A program made the position numbers and the translations under genes. Under the pieces are notes generated by a model. It had not been told where the DNA came from, ran no database searches, and saw nothing but the letters and a program-made list of their open reading frames with translations. DNA of 42,529 nt from an uncultured Sphingobacteriaceae bacterium (lineage in GTDB: Bacteria > Bacteroidota > Bacteroidia > Sphingobacteriales > Sphingobacteriaceae). Position 1 is the stretch's first letter. Each line of letters starts with the position of its first letter. Positions 41,435 through 42,529 of the stretch are shown piece after piece. The DNA lies in NCBI GenBank assembly GCA_946887045.1, contig CAMPKC010000042.1:1-42529 (forward strand), read 5' to 3'.

Positions 41435-41810
41435 AAATTTAACACCATTCTTTATCTCCGTGGCTAGCGCGCTCACTATCTGTAGCAGCGCTCTACAGAT
41501 TCATAAAAAAGCAGTCTCTGACTCTCCCCCATTTTTGGCATCCTTTCCAACAATACTATTTTGTTGTTTAGTGTTGTCGGAGACACCAGTGATCGCCGGC
41601 CGAGCTTTTTGGCTATAGGATTGCCCCCGGCGGACACTAAATAGCAAATAAAATCTTGCGATTAAACATTTACTCCCTAACGTTTAACAAACAAAGCATA
41701 CAAGATTTGCGCTTATAGCTACTTTAGCACGATCATTTATAGACGAGATACGACGACTATTGGCTAATACATTTAATACAATACTCCTCCGACTCAACAG
41801 AAATAGAATT
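41435..41810. other. Gene-poor region upstream of transaldolase copy 2
   Basis: About 375 bp without a convincing gene. It holds a hairpin at 41479-41501 (ATCTGTAG/CTACAGAT, 7-nt loop) and a more GC-rich stretch around 41560-41640 (including TCGGAGACACC and CCCCCGGCGGACAC) unlike the surrounding DNA. No terminal inverted repeats, transposase fragments or attachment-site structure were identified. A weak -7 box (TACATTTA, one mismatch) lies near 41767. Confidence 0.5.
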
Positions 41811-42470
41811 ATGAAATTTTTTATAGATACCGCTAATCTCTCCCAAATTAAAGAAGCACACGAACTAGGAATTCTGGATGGTGTAACGACCAATCCAAGT
41901 TTAATGGCAAAAGAAGGAATTAGTGGATTTGATAACGTAAACAATCATTATAAATCAATTTGCGAAATTACAGATGGAGATGTTAGTGCCGAGGTTATTT
42001 CTACTTCATATAATGAAATTATAGAAGAGGGATTAAAACTATCAGAACTTCATAAAAACATTGTGGTTAAGGTCCCTATGATTAAAGACGGAGTGAAAGC
42101 AATCAAATATTTTACTTCTAAAGGCATCAGAACCAATTGCACCCTGGTGTTCTCGCCGGGGCAGGCTTTGCTGGCTGCTAAAGCGGGTGCCACATACGTA
42201 TCTCCGTTTATTGGCCGCTTGGATGATGTTTCAACTGACGGATTAGCCTTAATAGAAGATATCAGATTAATTTTTGATAATTATGGTTATAAAACCCAAA
42301 TACTAGCGGCCTCTGTACGTCACACTATGCACATTGTTGACTGTGCCAAATTAGGTGCGGATGTAATTACCGGACCACTTTCTGCTATCGCGGGATTGTT
42401 AAAACACCCACTAACAGATAGCGGATTAGCACAATTTTTAGCCGATCATGCCAAAGCCGCTGATAAATAA
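41811..42470 (+). CDS. Transaldolase, TalC/FSA-like short form (copy 2)
   Basis: A 219-aa paralogue of the gene at 332-991, about 84% identical by hand alignment, with the same Schiff-base K87, TTNPSL and [11 protein letters not shown] motifs. Differences cluster around residues 62-85 (a helix) and elsewhere are conservative. ATG 41811 is chosen because the family begins MKFFIDTA. The next gene, a probable transketolase, begins 7 nt downstream, so this copy is in an operon for the non-oxidative pentose phosphate pathway whereas the first copy is isolated. Confidence 0.92.
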   Translation: MKFFIDTANLSQIKEAHELGILDGVTTNPSLMAKEGISGFDNVNNHYKSICEITDGDVSAEVISTSYNEIIEEGLKLSELHKNIVVKVPMIKDGVKAIKYFTSKGIRTNCTLVFSPGQALLAAKAGATYVSPFIGRLDDVSTDGLALIEDIRLIFDNYGYKTQILAASVRHTMHIVDCAKLGADVITGPLSAIAGLLKHPLTDSGLAQFLADHAKAADK

Positions 42471-42477
42471 ACACGAT

Positions 42478-42529
42478 ATGAACGCAGATATAAATAAATT
42501 AAACAATATTGCCAAGCAGGTGCGCCGTG
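42478..42529 (+). CDS. Probable transketolase, N-terminal fragment (runs off the window)
   Basis: Only the first 17 residues are inside the window (MNADINKLNNIAKQVRR). They match the usual start of bacterial transketolase (N-terminal helix before RDIVRMV), and the gene follows transaldolase by 7 nt, a common pairing. The identification rests on this short stretch and context, so it is provisional. Confidence 0.6.
   Translation, partial: MNADINKLNNIAKQVRR

Noticed and set aside
41313..41618. Frame of 101 codons overlapping the end of the esterase gene
   Set aside because: The first third is inside the esterase coding sequence in another frame and the rest has no family resemblance.
41435..41760. 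Insertion sequence remnant
   Set aside because: No transposase fragment, terminal inverted repeats or target duplication could be identified; the GC-rich patch alone is insufficient.

Overview
The window looks like chromosomal DNA of a member of the Bacteroidota, most likely family Sphingobacteriaceae (Pedobacter/Mucilaginibacter-like). The evidence is the AT-rich composition, many Bacteroidota-type promoters (TAnnTTTG, sometimes with TTTG 19-23 bp upstream), almost no Shine-Dalgarno sequences, a type IX secretion C-terminal signal, a TonB-dependent outer-membrane receptor, and families typical of the phylum (alternative GlmU-like enzyme, NagB/PIG-L fusion, LytTR/LytS-type two-component pair with a beta-propeller sensor). 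No phage, integrase, transposase, CRISPR array or tRNA was recognised. Most of the window is housekeeping DNA.

Layout. 1-7,120: SRP RNA, a TalC-type transaldolase, the menaquinone gene mqnC, a two-component operon, scpB and a small acidic protein. 7,138-13,238: an acetyltransferase-like protein, then a leftward block running rpmE2 | glmU-like - tpiA - prmA - mpl - xre. 13,302-17,973: methylmalonyl-CoA epimerase divergent from an iscS-iscU-iscA cluster, then a fatty acyl-CoA ligase. 18,033-25,477: leftward NagB/PIG-L fusion, polysaccharide deacetylase lipoprotein and TerC, a rightward iron alcohol dehydrogenase, then leftward cbpA-cbpM and a frameshifted methyltransferase. 25,629-30,550: two secreted or surface proteins and metE under a cobalamin riboswitch. 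30,607-30,900: a perfect-period tandem repeat of 14 x 21 bp. 30,992-37,772: hydrolase, lone PAS protein, AAA ATPase, outer-membrane receptor and small proteins. 37,847-41,434: extracellular glycan/ester-active enzymes (GH43, a T9SS-exported probable glycosidase, a CE1/PHB-depolymerase-like lipoprotein). 41,811-end: a second transaldolase followed by the first codons of a probable transketolase.

How the genes work together. The pentose-phosphate/glycolysis genes (two transaldolases, probable transketolase, tpiA), amino-sugar and wall recycling genes (NagB fusion, Mpl, GlmU-like enzyme) and surface glycan enzymes fit a polysaccharide-degrading saprophyte. MetE is B12-independent and sits behind a B12 riboswitch, while methylmalonyl-CoA epimerase implies a B12-dependent mutase elsewhere, so the cell probably uses B12 when it is available and falls back on MetE when it is not.

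The most interesting non-textbook signals are: (i) the 21-bp tandem array, in which three reading frames stay open and the base-substitution pattern mildly favours one of them; (ii) several genes whose start codon lies 0-6 nt from the start site predicted by the -7 box, i.e. probable leaderless mRNAs, including a TTG start for scpB; (iii) three places where the T-tract of a terminator also supplies promoter elements for the next gene; (iv) a single-base frameshift in a methyltransferase; and (v) a 48-codon unannotated small ORF in the same frame as, and just past, the stop of an upstream gene. I found no convincing evidence of a wholly new multi-gene system.
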